The notes: generated by a model not told the origin, from the letters alone. Shown: positions 33,804 to 41,478, counted from the stretch's first letter. The stretch is DNA of 64,000 nucleotides from Acidimicrobiales bacterium (GCA_028285495.1 JANQPB010000029.1:124001-188000); one strand, 5' to 3'. Numbers and translations are program-made.

Positions 33804-34601
33804 TCAGCGGGGGCTGGTGGTCCGGTCGATCCAGTGGGTGCCGATGCCGGAGGTGAAGCCGCCATCGACGACGATGTGTTGGCCGTTCAGCCAGTCGTGC
33901 TCGCCGATGGCGAGCCAGGTCAGGACCTGGGCGATGTCGTCCGGCTTTGCGTGGCGACCGACCTGATCGTGGATCCACCCCATCTGCGCCTCGCCGACCT
34001 GTTCGGTGAAGTCGGCGAAGATCGGCGTCTCGACCGGCCCGGGGCCGACGTCGTTGACCTGGATCCCGCGCTCGAGACCGCGACCGGCCAGCCGCATCGT
34101 GTAGACGACCACCGCCTCCTTGGAGAAGGTGTAGGCGTCGGTGCCACAGGTCGGACCGTTGGCGGCCCACCAGTCGGCGCCGGCAGCGAAGTCGGCGGTC
34201 TCGAGCAGCTCGGTGTGCTTGTCGAGTCGCTTCTTCCACTGGTTGCCGGCGATCGAGGCCACGTTGACCACGGTGCCGCCGTCGGCCAGCCGGTCCCAGA
34301 TGGTCTCGGTCAGGTGCCGGAGACCGAGTGTGTTGACCGCCAGCACCAGCTCGGAGGGGACCGTGCCCGGCACGCCTGCGATGTTGAGCAGCGAGGCGTA
34401 GGACCCGTCGAGCTCGGCGACGACCTCGTCGATCGAGGCCGGATTCGACAGGTCGCAGTGGTGGTGGGCGGACACGCCGGGCGGGGCGTCCTTGATGTCG
34501 AGCGAGATGACCTCGCGCCCGGCGTCGAGCAGGCGCCTGGTGGTCGCGTTGCCGATGCCGGTCGAGGCGCCGGTCACGAGTACGGGTCCGTCAGCTGTCA
34601 T
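33804..34601 (-). CDS. SDR family oxidoreductase (3-alpha-hydroxysteroid / coniferyl alcohol dehydrogenase-like)
   Basis: 265 residues. GASTGIGNATTRRLLDAG binds the nucleotide, LDIKDAPP carries the acidic residue that favours NAD(H), and the catalytic Tyr-x3-Lys is in YTFSKEAV. The shortened N-terminal part and the insertion between strands (DKHTELLETADFAAG) match the 3-alpha-hydroxysteroid dehydrogenase/carbonyl reductase and coniferyl-alcohol dehydrogenase subgroup. It should act on an alcohol or ketone of a steroid- or phenyl-type compound. The ATG at 34601 has a TATGCT element 6 nt upstream. Confidence 0.85.
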   Translation of the reverse strand: MTADGPVLVTGASTGIGNATTRRLLDAGREVISLDIKDAPPGVSAHHHCDLSNPASIDEVVAELDGSYASLLNIAGVPGTVPSELVLAVNTLGLRHLTETIWDRLADGGTVVNVASIAGNQWKKRLDKHTELLETADFAAGADWWAANGPTCGTDAYTFSKEAVVVYTMRLAGRGLERGIQVNDVGPGPVETPIFADFTEQVGEAQMGWIHDQVGRHAKPDDIAQVLTWLAIGEHDWLNGQHIVVDGGFTSGIGTHWIDRTTSPR

Positions 34602-34607
34602 CAGCGG

Positions 34608-34613
34608 AGCATA
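34608..34613 (-). promoter_or_regulatory. Leaderless -10 element TATGCT for the SDR gene
   Basis: TATGCT on the minus strand, 6 nt before the ATG at 34601. Confidence 0.5.
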
Positions 34614-34688
34614 CGACGGTCGTCGCGGCCGGGGCGACCGCACGGAGGCCCGCCGATGGGCCGACGGGCCGGTTGGCCGGAACCCGGC

Positions 34689-34883
34689 CTAGCGGTCGAA
34701 CTCACCGGCCTTGACCCCGGCGACGAAGGCGGTCCACTCGTCCCTGGTGAAGCGCAGCGTGGCGCCCGCTGCATCCTTCGAGTCCCGGACCTCGATGTCG
34801 GCGCCCGACGATCGGACTTCGACGCAGTTGTTGCAGCACGGGTTGCAGAAGCTCGACCGGTTCCAGTCGTGTTGCTCGGCCAT
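34689..34883 (-). CDS. Small DUF397 protein with an extra Cys cluster
   Basis: 64 residues. The C-terminal two thirds are a standard DUF397 domain (CVEVRSSGADIEVRDSKD, LRFTRDEWTAFVAGVKAGEF). Unlike usual members it has CNPCCNNC near residues 13-20, four cysteines spaced CxxCCxxC that could bind zinc or another metal. DUF397 proteins are normally encoded beside an XRE-type helix-turn-helix regulator; none is here. Instead it lies 56 nt downstream of a COG0523 GTPase on the same strand, behind the same Zur-like box. The start ATG 34883 is preceded by AAGGAG. Confidence 0.85.
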   Translation of the reverse strand: MAEQHDWNRSSFCNPCCNNCVEVRSSGADIEVRDSKDAAGATLRFTRDEWTAFVAGVKAGEFDR

Positions 34884-34939
34884 GGTGGTTCTCCTTGGTT
34901 CGGCGAGTCGGTGATGGCGGACACCGTCGTCCGGGTCGG

Positions 34940-36151
34940 TCACGGCTCGAGGTCGCACGACAGGTCCCACCCGGGGAGTGGGTCGTGGTAGCCGGGCCAG
35001 GCTTCGGGCCCATGTTCGAACTCGTCCCCGGTGAGGACACAGCGGTCGAGCCGGGCCCGGATCGCGGCCTCGTCCATGTCGATGCCGATGAAGACGATCT
35101 CGGTCTGGCGGTCGCCGACCATCGGATCCCACCGGGCTGCGAGATCCGCTCGGTCCTCGTCCGACTCGAACTCCCACTCGTGCTCAGGCATGGCGGCGTA
35201 CCAGAGACCGACCGGTTCGAGCATCACCGACAACCCGGCCTGGCTCCAGAGGGCCTGGACCTCTGGCCGGCTGGCGAGCCAGAAGAACCCCTTGCTGCGC
35301 AGGACGCCGGGCCACTCCTGCTCAAACTCATCGGCCAGCCGCTCGGGGTGGAACGGCCAGCGATGCCGGTAGACGAACGACGTGATGCCGTACTCCTCGG
35401 TTTCCGGCGTCTGCTCGCCGTTCAGTGCCGTGACCCAACCGGGCGCGGTCTCGGCCTCCTCCTCGTCGAACAGGCCGGTGTCGAGGACGGTGTCGAGCGG
35501 GACATCGCCGTGCTCGGCCACGACGATCCGGGCCCGCGGATTGAGCTGACGGACCAGGGCAACGACGCGCTCCAGCCGGTCGGATCCGACCAGATCGGGC
35601 TTGGACACGACCAGGACGTCGGCGAACTCCACCTGGTCGACGAGGAGGTCGGTGATCGACCGATCGTCCTCGTCGTCTCGGCCGACGCCGAGCTCGGCCA
35701 GCTCTTCGAGCACGGCGAAGCGTTCGAGGAACGTCGAGGCATCGACCACGCTGACCATCGTGTCGAGGCGGGCCCGGGACGACAGGCTCAGCCCGTCGAC
35801 GTCCTCGAACAGGAAGGTCGCCGCCACCGGCATCGGCTCGCTGATCCCCGTCGACTCGATCAGGAGGTAGTCGAACCGGCCCTCGCCGGCGAGCCGGGCG
35901 ACCTCGATCAGCAGGTCCTCGCGCAAGGTGCAGCAGATACAGCCGTTCGACATCTCGACCAGGCGCTCCTCGGTCCGGTCGAGCGTCGCCCCGTCGGCGA
36001 CGAGCGAGGCGTCGATGTTGACCTCGCTCATGTCGTTGACGATCACGGCGACCCGACGCCCCTCACGGTTGGCGAGCACCTGATTGAGCAGCGTGGTCTT
36101 CCCGGCGCCGAGGAAGCCGGAGAGCACGGTGACGGGGAGACGATCGTCCAT
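34940..36151 (-). CDS. COG0523 (CobW/ZigA-type) GTP-binding metallochaperone
   Basis: 403 residues. The P-loop is GAGKTT (17-22 region), followed by the metal-binding CxCC motif in SNGCICCTLRED and the GTPase motif VSKPDL (SKxD). The C-terminal CobW_C domain holds the conserved GFFWLASRP. Zinc-regulated members of this G3E family deliver or save zinc when it is scarce. A TAGAGT -10 lies 7 nt before the ATG, and a near-perfect Zur-box palindrome overlaps the -35 position, which is strong sequence support for zinc-responsive repression. The DUF397 gene follows and may be co-transcribed. Confidence 0.92.
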   Translation of the reverse strand: MDDRLPVTVLSGFLGAGKTTLLNQVLANREGRRVAVIVNDMSEVNIDASLVADGATLDRTEERLVEMSNGCICCTLREDLLIEVARLAGEGRFDYLLIESTGISEPMPVAATFLFEDVDGLSLSSRARLDTMVSVVDASTFLERFAVLEELAELGVGRDDEDDRSITDLLVDQVEFADVLVVSKPDLVGSDRLERVVALVRQLNPRARIVVAEHGDVPLDTVLDTGLFDEEEAETAPGWVTALNGEQTPETEEYGITSFVYRHRWPFHPERLADEFEQEWPGVLRSKGFFWLASRPEVQALWSQAGLSVMLEPVGLWYAAMPEHEWEFESDEDRADLAARWDPMVGDRQTEIVFIGIDMDEAAIRARLDRCVLTGDEFEHGPEAWPGYHDPLPGWDLSCDLEP

Positions 36152-36158
36152 CCTCGGA

Positions 36159-36164
36159 ACTCTA
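36159..36164 (-). promoter_or_regulatory. Leaderless -10 element TAGAGT for the COG0523 gene
   Basis: TAGAGT on the minus strand, 7 nt before the ATG at 36151 and 14 nt downstream of the Zur-like box. Confidence 0.5.
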
Positions 36165-36178
36165 CCGGTTGTCAGGAA

Positions 36179-36193
36179 TGAGAACTATTCTCA
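36179..36193 (-). promoter_or_regulatory. Zur-box-like operator TGAGAACTATTCTCA
   Basis: A perfect 6-bp inverted repeat TGAGAA-CTA-TTCTCA. It fits the TGAnAAnnnTTnTCA pattern of actinobacterial Zur/Fur sites and covers the -35 position of the COG0523 promoter, so a bound repressor would block RNA polymerase. COG0523 genes are classic Zur targets. Confidence 0.7.
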
Positions 36194-36464
36194 ACATAGA
36201 ATCGATGGGCCGGTGAGCGATGGGCGCAGACCTCCGACGGTTCGCCCGAATCGGACGAGCCGGTCAAGCGGTCACCGGCGTTCCCCGGCCGTTCGCCAAC
36301 CGCTCGGTGGTACCGTCGCCTCCAGTCGCGGTCGACCGAGCGGGTCCCCGATGACGTGCGACCACGGCGCCAACGGTGCCTCCGTCGTCGGCCAGCGCAG
36401 CCACGAACCGCCATCGGGGCGCCCGCCGGCGCTCCCCATCTCCCGACCCACGAGGAGTGCTCAC
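36194..36464. other. Intergenic region between the Zur box and the GNAT gene
   Basis: About 270 nt with no convincing gene. In-frame sequence upstream of the GNAT start is open but lacks coding character. Nothing further recognised. Confidence 0.4.
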
Positions 36465-36896
36465 ATGTCAACCAGCGACAGCGCTGTCGACTACCTCTGG
36501 CGTGGCGCGTTCACGAACGACGAGATCCACGCCCTCCACGCCGAAGCGTTCGAGACCCGTCTCTTCGACGAGCACGAGTGGGACTGGGTCGACCAGTGCG
36601 ACACCTACAGCCTCGGCTGGGTCGTCGCTCGCCGTGACCAACGATTCGTCGGGTTCGTCAACGTGCTGTGGGACGGACTCGTCCATGCGTTCATCGAGGA
36701 CGTCATGGTCGACGCCGCACTGCGCCATCGAGGCATCGGCGTCGGTCTGGTCCGTGCGGCCCGCGACGGCGCTCGGGCGGCCGGATGTGAGTTCCTCCAC
36801 GTCGGCTTCGACGCCGACCTGCGAGCCTTCTACATCGACGCATGCGGCTTCGAGCCCGTGCTCGGTGGGCTGATGGACCTCACGTCGGCCGACTGA
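36465..36896 (+). CDS. GNAT family N-acetyltransferase
   Basis: 143 residues, a minimal GNAT domain. The acetyl-CoA-binding segment is RHRGIGVGLVRAARDGA (the R/Q-x-x-G-x-G/A pattern), preceded by the strand VHAFIEDVMVDAALR and followed by FYIDACGFEPV. It should acetylate a small molecule or protein amine. The ATG at 36465 has GAGGAG 7 nt upstream (36452-36457), deciding it over earlier in-frame codons. It faces away from the COG0523 gene; zinc control of it is possible but not indicated, as the Zur box is about 270 nt away. Confidence 0.85.
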   Translation: MSTSDSAVDYLWRGAFTNDEIHALHAEAFETRLFDEHEWDWVDQCDTYSLGWVVARRDQRFVGFVNVLWDGLVHAFIEDVMVDAALRHRGIGVGLVRAARDGARAAGCEFLHVGFDADLRAFYIDACGFEPVLGGLMDLTSAD

Positions 36897-36993
36897 TGAT
36901 CGGGGCCGCCGATCGCTCCCGGGTCGCCGACGCGGCGACGGTGCCGGTCGGCCGCGGACGACCCGCACGTCCCGCCTGACCCGGGGAAACGCC

Positions 36994-38139
36994 TCAGGCG
37001 AGGACGTCCTTGGCGATGATGGTCTTCATGATCTCCGACGTGCCGCCGTAGATCCGCGTGATGCGGGCATCCACGTAGGCCGGGCCGATGGGGTACTCGG
37101 TCATGTAGCCGTAGCCGCCGAACAGCTGGAGGCAGCGATCGGTCACCCGACCCTGGAGCTCCGAACCCCACAGCTTGGCCATCGCCGCCTTGGCCGGGGT
37201 CAGCTGGTCGGCGTTCAGCTCGCTCACGCACTGGTGGATGAACGGCGTCGTGACCTCGATCTCGGTCGCCAGCTCGGCCAGCTCGAACTTGGTGTTCTGG
37301 AACCGGGCGATCGGCTGGCCGAAGGCGGTCCGCTCCTTGACGTAGTCGACCGTCCACCCGAGCGCAGCCTTGGCCGCGGCCAGGCCGTAGAGCCCGATCG
37401 ACAGCCGCTCCTGGGCCAGATTGAACGACAGGTACTCGAAGGCCCGTCCCTCCTCGCCGAGCAGGTTGGTCGCCGGGACCCGGACGTCACTGAAGAACAG
37501 CTCCGCGGTGTCGGCCGAGTGCTGCCCGATCTTGTCGAGATTGCGGCCCCGCTCGAAGCCGTCCATGCCCCGCTCGACGACCAGCAGCGACATCCCGTCG
37601 TGCCCGCCCTCCGGCTTGGTCTTGGCCACGACGATCACCAGGTCGGAGTTGATCCCGTTGGTGATGAAGGTCTTGGCCCCGTTGAGCACGTACTCATCGC
37701 CGTCCCGCACCGCGGTGCTGGCGACACCGGCGAGGTCCGAGCCGGTGCCCGGCTCGGTCATGGCGATGGCGGTGACCAGCTCGCCGCTGGCGATGCCAGG
37801 CAGCCACCGGGCGGCCTGCTCGTCGTCGCAGTACTCGATGAAGTACGGCGTCGTGATGTCGTTGTGCAGCGTCAGGCCGAGGCCGCCCCCGCCGGCACCG
37901 GTCTCGGCCAGCTCCTCGGCGATGATGGCGTTGAACCGGAAGTCGTCGCTGCCCCCACCGCCGTGCTCCTCGGCCACCGCCATGCCGAGGAAGCCGTGCT
38001 TGCCGGCCGAGCGATAGAGCTCGCGGTCCATGATCCCGGCCTCCTCGAACTCGTCGCGGCGGGGGAGGAGCTCGGCATCGACCCAGGACCGGAAGCTCGA
38101 CCGGAAGAGGTCATGGGTGTCGTCGTAGATCGGCTGCAT
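36994..38139 (-). CDS. Acyl-CoA dehydrogenase family protein (long-chain type, base residues missing)
   Basis: 381 residues with the full acyl-CoA dehydrogenase pattern: ITAIAMTEPGTGSDLAGVA in the FAD site region, LNGAKTFITNGINSDLVIVV, RVPATNLLGEEGRAFEYL and LFGGYGYMTEYPIGPAYVD. It lacks both usual catalytic bases: the short/medium-chain Glu of YEGT is Gly here (IYGGTSEIM), and the long-chain/isovaleryl Glu in helix G is Lys (LAAAKAALGW). So it may use another base, act on an unusual substrate or be non-catalytic. It should be FAD-dependent and feed ETF if active. The ATG at 38139 fits the family start MQPIYDDTHDLFR. Confidence 0.88.
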   Translation of the reverse strand: MQPIYDDTHDLFRSSFRSWVDAELLPRRDEFEEAGIMDRELYRSAGKHGFLGMAVAEEHGGGGSDDFRFNAIIAEELAETGAGGGGLGLTLHNDITTPYFIEYCDDEQAARWLPGIASGELVTAIAMTEPGTGSDLAGVASTAVRDGDEYVLNGAKTFITNGINSDLVIVVAKTKPEGGHDGMSLLVVERGMDGFERGRNLDKIGQHSADTAELFFSDVRVPATNLLGEEGRAFEYLSFNLAQERLSIGLYGLAAAKAALGWTVDYVKERTAFGQPIARFQNTKFELAELATEIEVTTPFIHQCVSELNADQLTPAKAAMAKLWGSELQGRVTDRCLQLFGGYGYMTEYPIGPAYVDARITRIYGGTSEIMKTIIAKDVLA

Positions 38140-38214
38140 CGGCCAATTCTCGGTCTCGACGGTCGGGCGGTCAAAGGCACCGGCGACCGGGATGACCTCG
38201 GCTCGGCGCCGGCG

Positions 38215-38844
38215 TCAGTCGACGGGGTCGCCGACGTCGACGGTGATCGACAGCGTTGCCAGGTCGTCGATCATGACGCCGACGGCGTGGACCACCCCGT
38301 CGGCCGGGTCGGTGACCAGGCAGTCGAGCACCTCACCGGCGGCGATGACCACGCTGGCGTCTGCGCACTCGAATCGGTCCGGTTCGATCGGGCGCCCCGT
38401 GTCCTCGGCGATCAGGGCGGCGGCGAAGGCCTCGATCCGCTCGATCTGCTCCGCCAGCAGGAGGTTGGTGCTCGTCAGGTCGATGCCGTCGCCGTCGTCG
38501 CTGATCGTGGCCACGAATCGGATCGTCGGGTGGTCGGCCGGCTCGGCCGTGCAGGTGAAGGTCCGCCCGGCGTCGAGCCCGGTGCCCTCGCAGCTGGCGG
38601 GCAGGGGCCCGAGCCCGATGCGCTCGGCCAGCTCCCCCTCGATCAGGCGCTCGCCGGCATCGAGGTAGCGGGCGTCGTCGCCGACGAAGGGCAGTCGGGC
38701 GCACGCCGTCGAGCCGAGGGCGACCGTCGCCGCCAGGGCGAGCGCCAGCTGCCGGCCCCCGGCCCCCGACGCCGTCGACCGTCGTCGCCCCGGCGGCTCG
38801 GCGGCCGCTGCCGCGCCGCTCCGCCCGATCGCCCGCCGCCCCAC
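38215..38844 (-). CDS. Predicted lipoprotein of unknown function
   Basis: 209 residues from GTG 38844. A basic stretch and hydrophobic segment RQLALALAATVALGSTAC end in a lipobox-like STAC with Cys48, so the mature protein would be lipid-anchored outside the membrane. The basic N-terminus before this is long (about 30 residues), so the true start may be internal. The exported part has two cysteine pairs (CEGTG/FTCTA and ECADA/DCLVT) and looks like two similar beta-rich halves, reminiscent of DUF4333-type lipoproteins (tentative). It starts 12 nt after the racemase stop and is probably in its operon. Confidence 0.65.
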   Translation of the reverse strand: MGRRAIGRSGAAAAAEPPGRRRSTASGAGGRQLALALAATVALGSTACARLPFVGDDARYLDAGERLIEGELAERIGLGPLPASCEGTGLDAGRTFTCTAEPADHPTIRFVATISDDGDGIDLTSTNLLLAEQIERIEAFAAALIAEDTGRPIEPDRFECADASVVIAAGEVLDCLVTDPADGVVHAVGVMIDDLATLSITVDVGDPVD

Positions 38845-38856
38845 CGAGTCGTCCGC

Positions 38857-39570
38857 TCAGGTCGCCGCGTCGTCGAGGGCGGCGTCGAGCGCGGCGTCGA
38901 CGGCGGCCATGGCGTGCAGCCTGGTGGTGGGGAACCAGGGAACCGGCACGTCGTCGGGGCCGAGCAGCAGCTCGATCTCGGTGCAGCCGGCGACGACCCC
39001 CTCGGCCCCCCGGCCGATCAGCCGCTCGATGACCTCGAGGTAGGCCGTGCGGGAGCCGTCGTCGATCACGCCCCGCACGAGCTCGGTGTAGATCACGTCG
39101 TGGACCGTCGTCCGGTCGGGCTCGTCCGGCACGAGGACGGTCAAGCCGTTGGCCTCCAGCCGGTCGCGGGAGAAGTCGTGCTCCATCGTGTAGCGGGTGC
39201 CGAGCAGCCCGACGGTGGCGACGCCGGCCCTGGTGACCGCCCGGGCGGTGGCGTCGCCGAGGTGCAGGAACGGGACATCGATCGCCGTCTCGATGCGATC
39301 GGCCACCTTGTGCATCGTGTTGGTGCACAGGACGACGAGGTCGGCGCCGGCCTGCTCGAGCCGGCGGGCGTCTGCGGCCAGCAGGTCGCCGAGCTCGTCC
39401 CACCGCCCGGCCGCCTGGGCCACCTCGATGGCGGCGAAGTCGTAGGACCGGATGATCAGATCGGCCGACGCCGACCCGCCCCGGCGCCTCCGCATCTCGA
39501 TGTTGATGAGCCGCTCGTACTCGATCGAGGATTCCCAGCTCATGCCGCCGAGCAGGCCGATGGTGCGCAC
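38857..39570 (-). CDS. Aspartate/glutamate racemase family protein
   Basis: 237 residues. The start VRTIGLLGGMSWESSIEYERLIN, the first catalytic cysteine in VLCTNTMHK and the second in AGCTEIELLL define the cofactor-independent Asp/Glu racemase family (two-base, two-thiol mechanism). Members include amino-acid racemases and some hydrolases/isomerases, so the amino acid is uncertain. It starts at GTG 39570; the ATG in GGMSW would remove the first strand and is less likely. It lies 5 nt after the Tag gene stop on the same strand, so Tag, racemase and lipoprotein may share a transcript. Confidence 0.87.
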   Translation of the reverse strand: MRTIGLLGGMSWESSIEYERLINIEMRRRRGGSASADLIIRSYDFAAIEVAQAAGRWDELGDLLAADARRLEQAGADLVVLCTNTMHKVADRIETAIDVPFLHLGDATARAVTRAGVATVGLLGTRYTMEHDFSRDRLEANGLTVLVPDEPDRTTVHDVIYTELVRGVIDDGSRTAYLEVIERLIGRGAEGVVAGCTEIELLLGPDDVPVPWFPTTRLHAMAAVDAALDAALDDAAT

Positions 39571-39575
39571 GGCGC

Positions 39576-40184
39576 TCAGAGTAGCCGCAGCTCCCGGCCG
39601 GCCAGGACGACGGCTCGCTCCTCCTCGCAGGCGTCGTGGGCGAAGCAGCCGGCGTCGTGGTCGTTGGTCAAGCCCTCGGACTGCATGAAGGCGTAGGCGG
39701 TGGTCGGCCCGAAGAACCGCCAGCCACGAGACTTCAGCTCCTTGGCCAGCGCCGTCGACCGGCCGGTCGCGGTCGGAATCGTCGGCCCGTCCGGCCCGTC
39801 GACCCGCTCGGGGTCGACCAGCGCCCACGACCAGATCCAGTCGACCAGCGAGCCATCGGCCTCGATCAGCTCACGGGCCCGCTTCGCATTGTTGATCGTG
39901 GCCTCGATCTTGCCCCGGTGGCGGATGATGCCCGCGTCGCCGAGGAGTCGCTCGACGTCGGCGTCGTCGAAGCCGGCGACCCGCTCGACGTCGAAGTCGG
40001 CGAACGCAGCCCGGAACGCCTCCCGCTTGCGGAGGATCGTGAGCCAGCTCAGCCCCGACTGGAACCCTTCGAGGCAGATCTTCTCGAAGAGCCGGTTCGG
40101 GTCGGTGGTCGGTCGGCCCCACTCGTGGTCGTGGTAGTCGAGCAGGTCGTCGTGGCCGGTCGACCAGTTGCAGCGCGTGACCAT
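39576..40184 (-). CDS. tag: DNA-3-methyladenine glycosylase I
   Basis: 202 residues, usual Tag length. RCNWSTGHDDLLDYHDHEWGRP, KICLEGFQSGLSWLTILRKR and EAFRAAFADFDVERVAGF are the Tag core, and the zinc ligands are Cys5, His in YHDHEWG, and His/Cys in the C-terminal ND-HDAGCFAHDAC region. It removes 3-methyladenine from alkylated DNA as the first step of base excision repair. The ATG at 40184 has a TAGGGT element 6 nt upstream. It is the first gene of a likely three-gene unit with the racemase and lipoprotein genes, and is divergent from the TetR gene. Confidence 0.93.
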   Translation of the reverse strand: MVTRCNWSTGHDDLLDYHDHEWGRPTTDPNRLFEKICLEGFQSGLSWLTILRKREAFRAAFADFDVERVAGFDDADVERLLGDAGIIRHRGKIEATINNAKRARELIEADGSLVDWIWSWALVDPERVDGPDGPTIPTATGRSTALAKELKSRGWRFFGPTTAYAFMQSEGLTNDHDAGCFAHDACEEERAVVLAGRELRLL

Positions 40185-40190
40185 GGGGTG

Positions 40191-40196
40191 ACCCTA
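40191..40196 (-). promoter_or_regulatory. Leaderless -10 element TAGGGT for tag
   Basis: TAGGGT on the minus strand, 6 nt before the ATG at 40184. Confidence 0.5.
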
Positions 40197-40251
40197 CTCG
40201 TGGCGGCCGATGTCGACGTCGGGGATCGGTCCCCGACGACCCGGGCTTGTG

Positions 40252-40269
40252 TTCAGTCAGTTGACTGAA
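40252..40269 (+). promoter_or_regulatory. TetR operator TTCAGTCA-GT-TGACTGAA
   Basis: A perfect 8-bp inverted repeat with a 2-nt centre. It fills the 17-bp spacer between a TTGTGT -35 (40247-40252) and the TACCCT -10 (40270-40275) of the TetR gene, so a bound repressor would block its own promoter. Confidence 0.7.
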
Positions 40270-40275
40270 TACCCT
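40270..40275 (+). promoter_or_regulatory. -10 element TACCCT of the TetR promoter (with -35 TTGTGT)
   Basis: TACCCT lies 7 nt before the ATG at 40283 and 17 bp after TTGTGT at 40247-40252. It is one of the few promoters here with both hexamers visible. Confidence 0.55.
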
Positions 40276-40282
40276 GGAGCCC

Positions 40283-41041
40283 ATGGTTGGGCAACCCGGC
40301 GAGCGCACGATCGAGCGCAGGAGCGAGCGCACGAGCGCCCGGCGGACCGGGGGCAGTCGGCGGACGGCGACGGCGTTGCTCGACGCAGCCGAGGAGCACT
40401 TCGCCGAGCACGGCTTCGAGCGGGCCTCGCTGCGGGCGGTCATGCGGGCCGCCGGCGCCGACCCCGGCGCCGTCCACTACCACTTCGGCGGTCGTCCCGA
40501 GCTGGCCGCCGCCGTGCTCGACCGGGTGCTGGCTCCGCTCAACACGAGGCGCCTCGCCCTGCTCGACGAGGCCGTCGAGCGAGCCGAGAAGTCGGTCGGC
40601 CCGCCGGTCGCTGGCGCCGTCCCCCTGGTCGACCTGGTGACGGCGCTGATCCGTCCCGATCTCGAGCTCGCCTCCGACCTCCGGGCCAGGGGGGCCGGCC
40701 GCTCCCGGCTGGTCGGTGCCATCTACCTCAATCCCGCTGCGTTCGTCACCGAGCGGGTCGAGGCCCACTTCGGCCCGGTCGCCCGGCGGTTCCAGCCCGA
40801 GCTGGCCCGCACCCTGCCCGAGCTCGATCCCGCCATCGTGGCCTGGCGGATCCGGTGGATCCTGTTCGGCACCCTCGGCGCAGTCCTCGCCGATCCAGCC
40901 GAGCCGTTCCGCCGGTCGATCGACGACCTGGTGGCCCGTCTCGCCCCCGACCTGGCCGCCGCCATCGCCGCACCGGCCGGCGCCGATCCCGCGATGGCCG
41001 AGCCAGCCGACCCCAATCGACCGGAGGAGCCGGGACCATGA
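40283..41041 (+). CDS. TetR/AcrR family transcriptional regulator
   Basis: 252 residues. The N-terminal helix-turn-helix runs from TATALLDAAEEHFAEHGFER through LRAVMRAAGADPGAVHYHFG, the classic TetR DNA-binding domain with the HYHFG end. The C-terminal domain is all-helical (AFVTERVEAHFGPVARRF and WRIRWILFGTLGAV) and should bind a hydrophobic ligand or acyl-CoA. A perfect palindromic operator sits in its own promoter, giving autoregulation. Its end overlaps the SRPBCC gene in ATGA (41038-41041), so the two form an operon. The N-terminal ~25 residues are Arg/Ser-rich. Confidence 0.92.
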   Translation: MVGQPGERTIERRSERTSARRTGGSRRTATALLDAAEEHFAEHGFERASLRAVMRAAGADPGAVHYHFGGRPELAAAVLDRVLAPLNTRRLALLDEAVERAEKSVGPPVAGAVPLVDLVTALIRPDLELASDLRARGAGRSRLVGAIYLNPAAFVTERVEAHFGPVARRFQPELARTLPELDPAIVAWRIRWILFGTLGAVLADPAEPFRRSIDDLVARLAPDLAAAIAAPAGADPAMAEPADPNRPEEPGP

Positions 41042-41478
41042 CCGAGATCACCGTCGACATCGTGATCGACCGACCGGCCGACGACGTCTTCGCCTACCTG
41101 GCCGACATGGCCAACAACCCCGACTGGCAACGGGGTCAGGAGCGCTGCACCTGGACGAGCGACCCGCCGCTGCGTCTCGGGTCGACCTACGACCAGGAGG
41201 CCAGGTTCCTCGGGCGGGCGATCGTGTCGTCGTTCGAGGTGGTCGAGCTCGAGCCGGGCCGGCGCATCCGCATCACCTCGACGGGCGGCACGATGCCGAT
41301 CGACGTCACCCGAACCGTCGAGCCGCTCGACGGTGGGCGCTGCCGGGTCGGGGCCGAGGTACGAGGTGAGGCGCCGATGCCGATGCGGCTGCTCGGCCCC
41401 CTGCTGGATCGCCTCGTCCGCCGGAGCGTCGAAGGTGACTACCGGCGGCTCAAGGAGCGGTTGGAGCGGGCGGGCTGA
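41038..41478 (+). CDS. SRPBCC (START-like) family lipid/ligand-binding protein
   Basis: 146 residues. ITVDIVIDRPADDVFAYLAD and MANNPDWQRG are the standard start of polyketide-cyclase/SRPBCC proteins, followed by beta strands and a long C-terminal helix (DRLVRRSVEGDYRRLKERLE). The fold makes a deep hydrophobic pocket for a lipid, sterol or polyketide ring; some members are cyclases, others carriers. It is coupled by ATGA to the TetR gene and so under the same operator. Its 3' end overlaps the oppositely oriented aminotransferase gene by 29 bp (41450-41478). Confidence 0.87.
   Translation: MTEITVDIVIDRPADDVFAYLADMANNPDWQRGQERCTWTSDPPLRLGSTYDQEARFLGRAIVSSFEVVELEPGRRIRITSTGGTMPIDVTRTVEPLDGGRCRVGAEVRGEAPMPMRLLGPLLDRLVRRSVEGDYRRLKERLERAG

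Noticed and set aside
36084..36464. An N-terminal extension of the GNAT protein to 36084
   Set aside because: It would cover the Zur box and the COG0523 start. The GAGGAG 7 nt before ATG 36465 sets the start, and the extension is low-complexity Arg/Ser/Pro.
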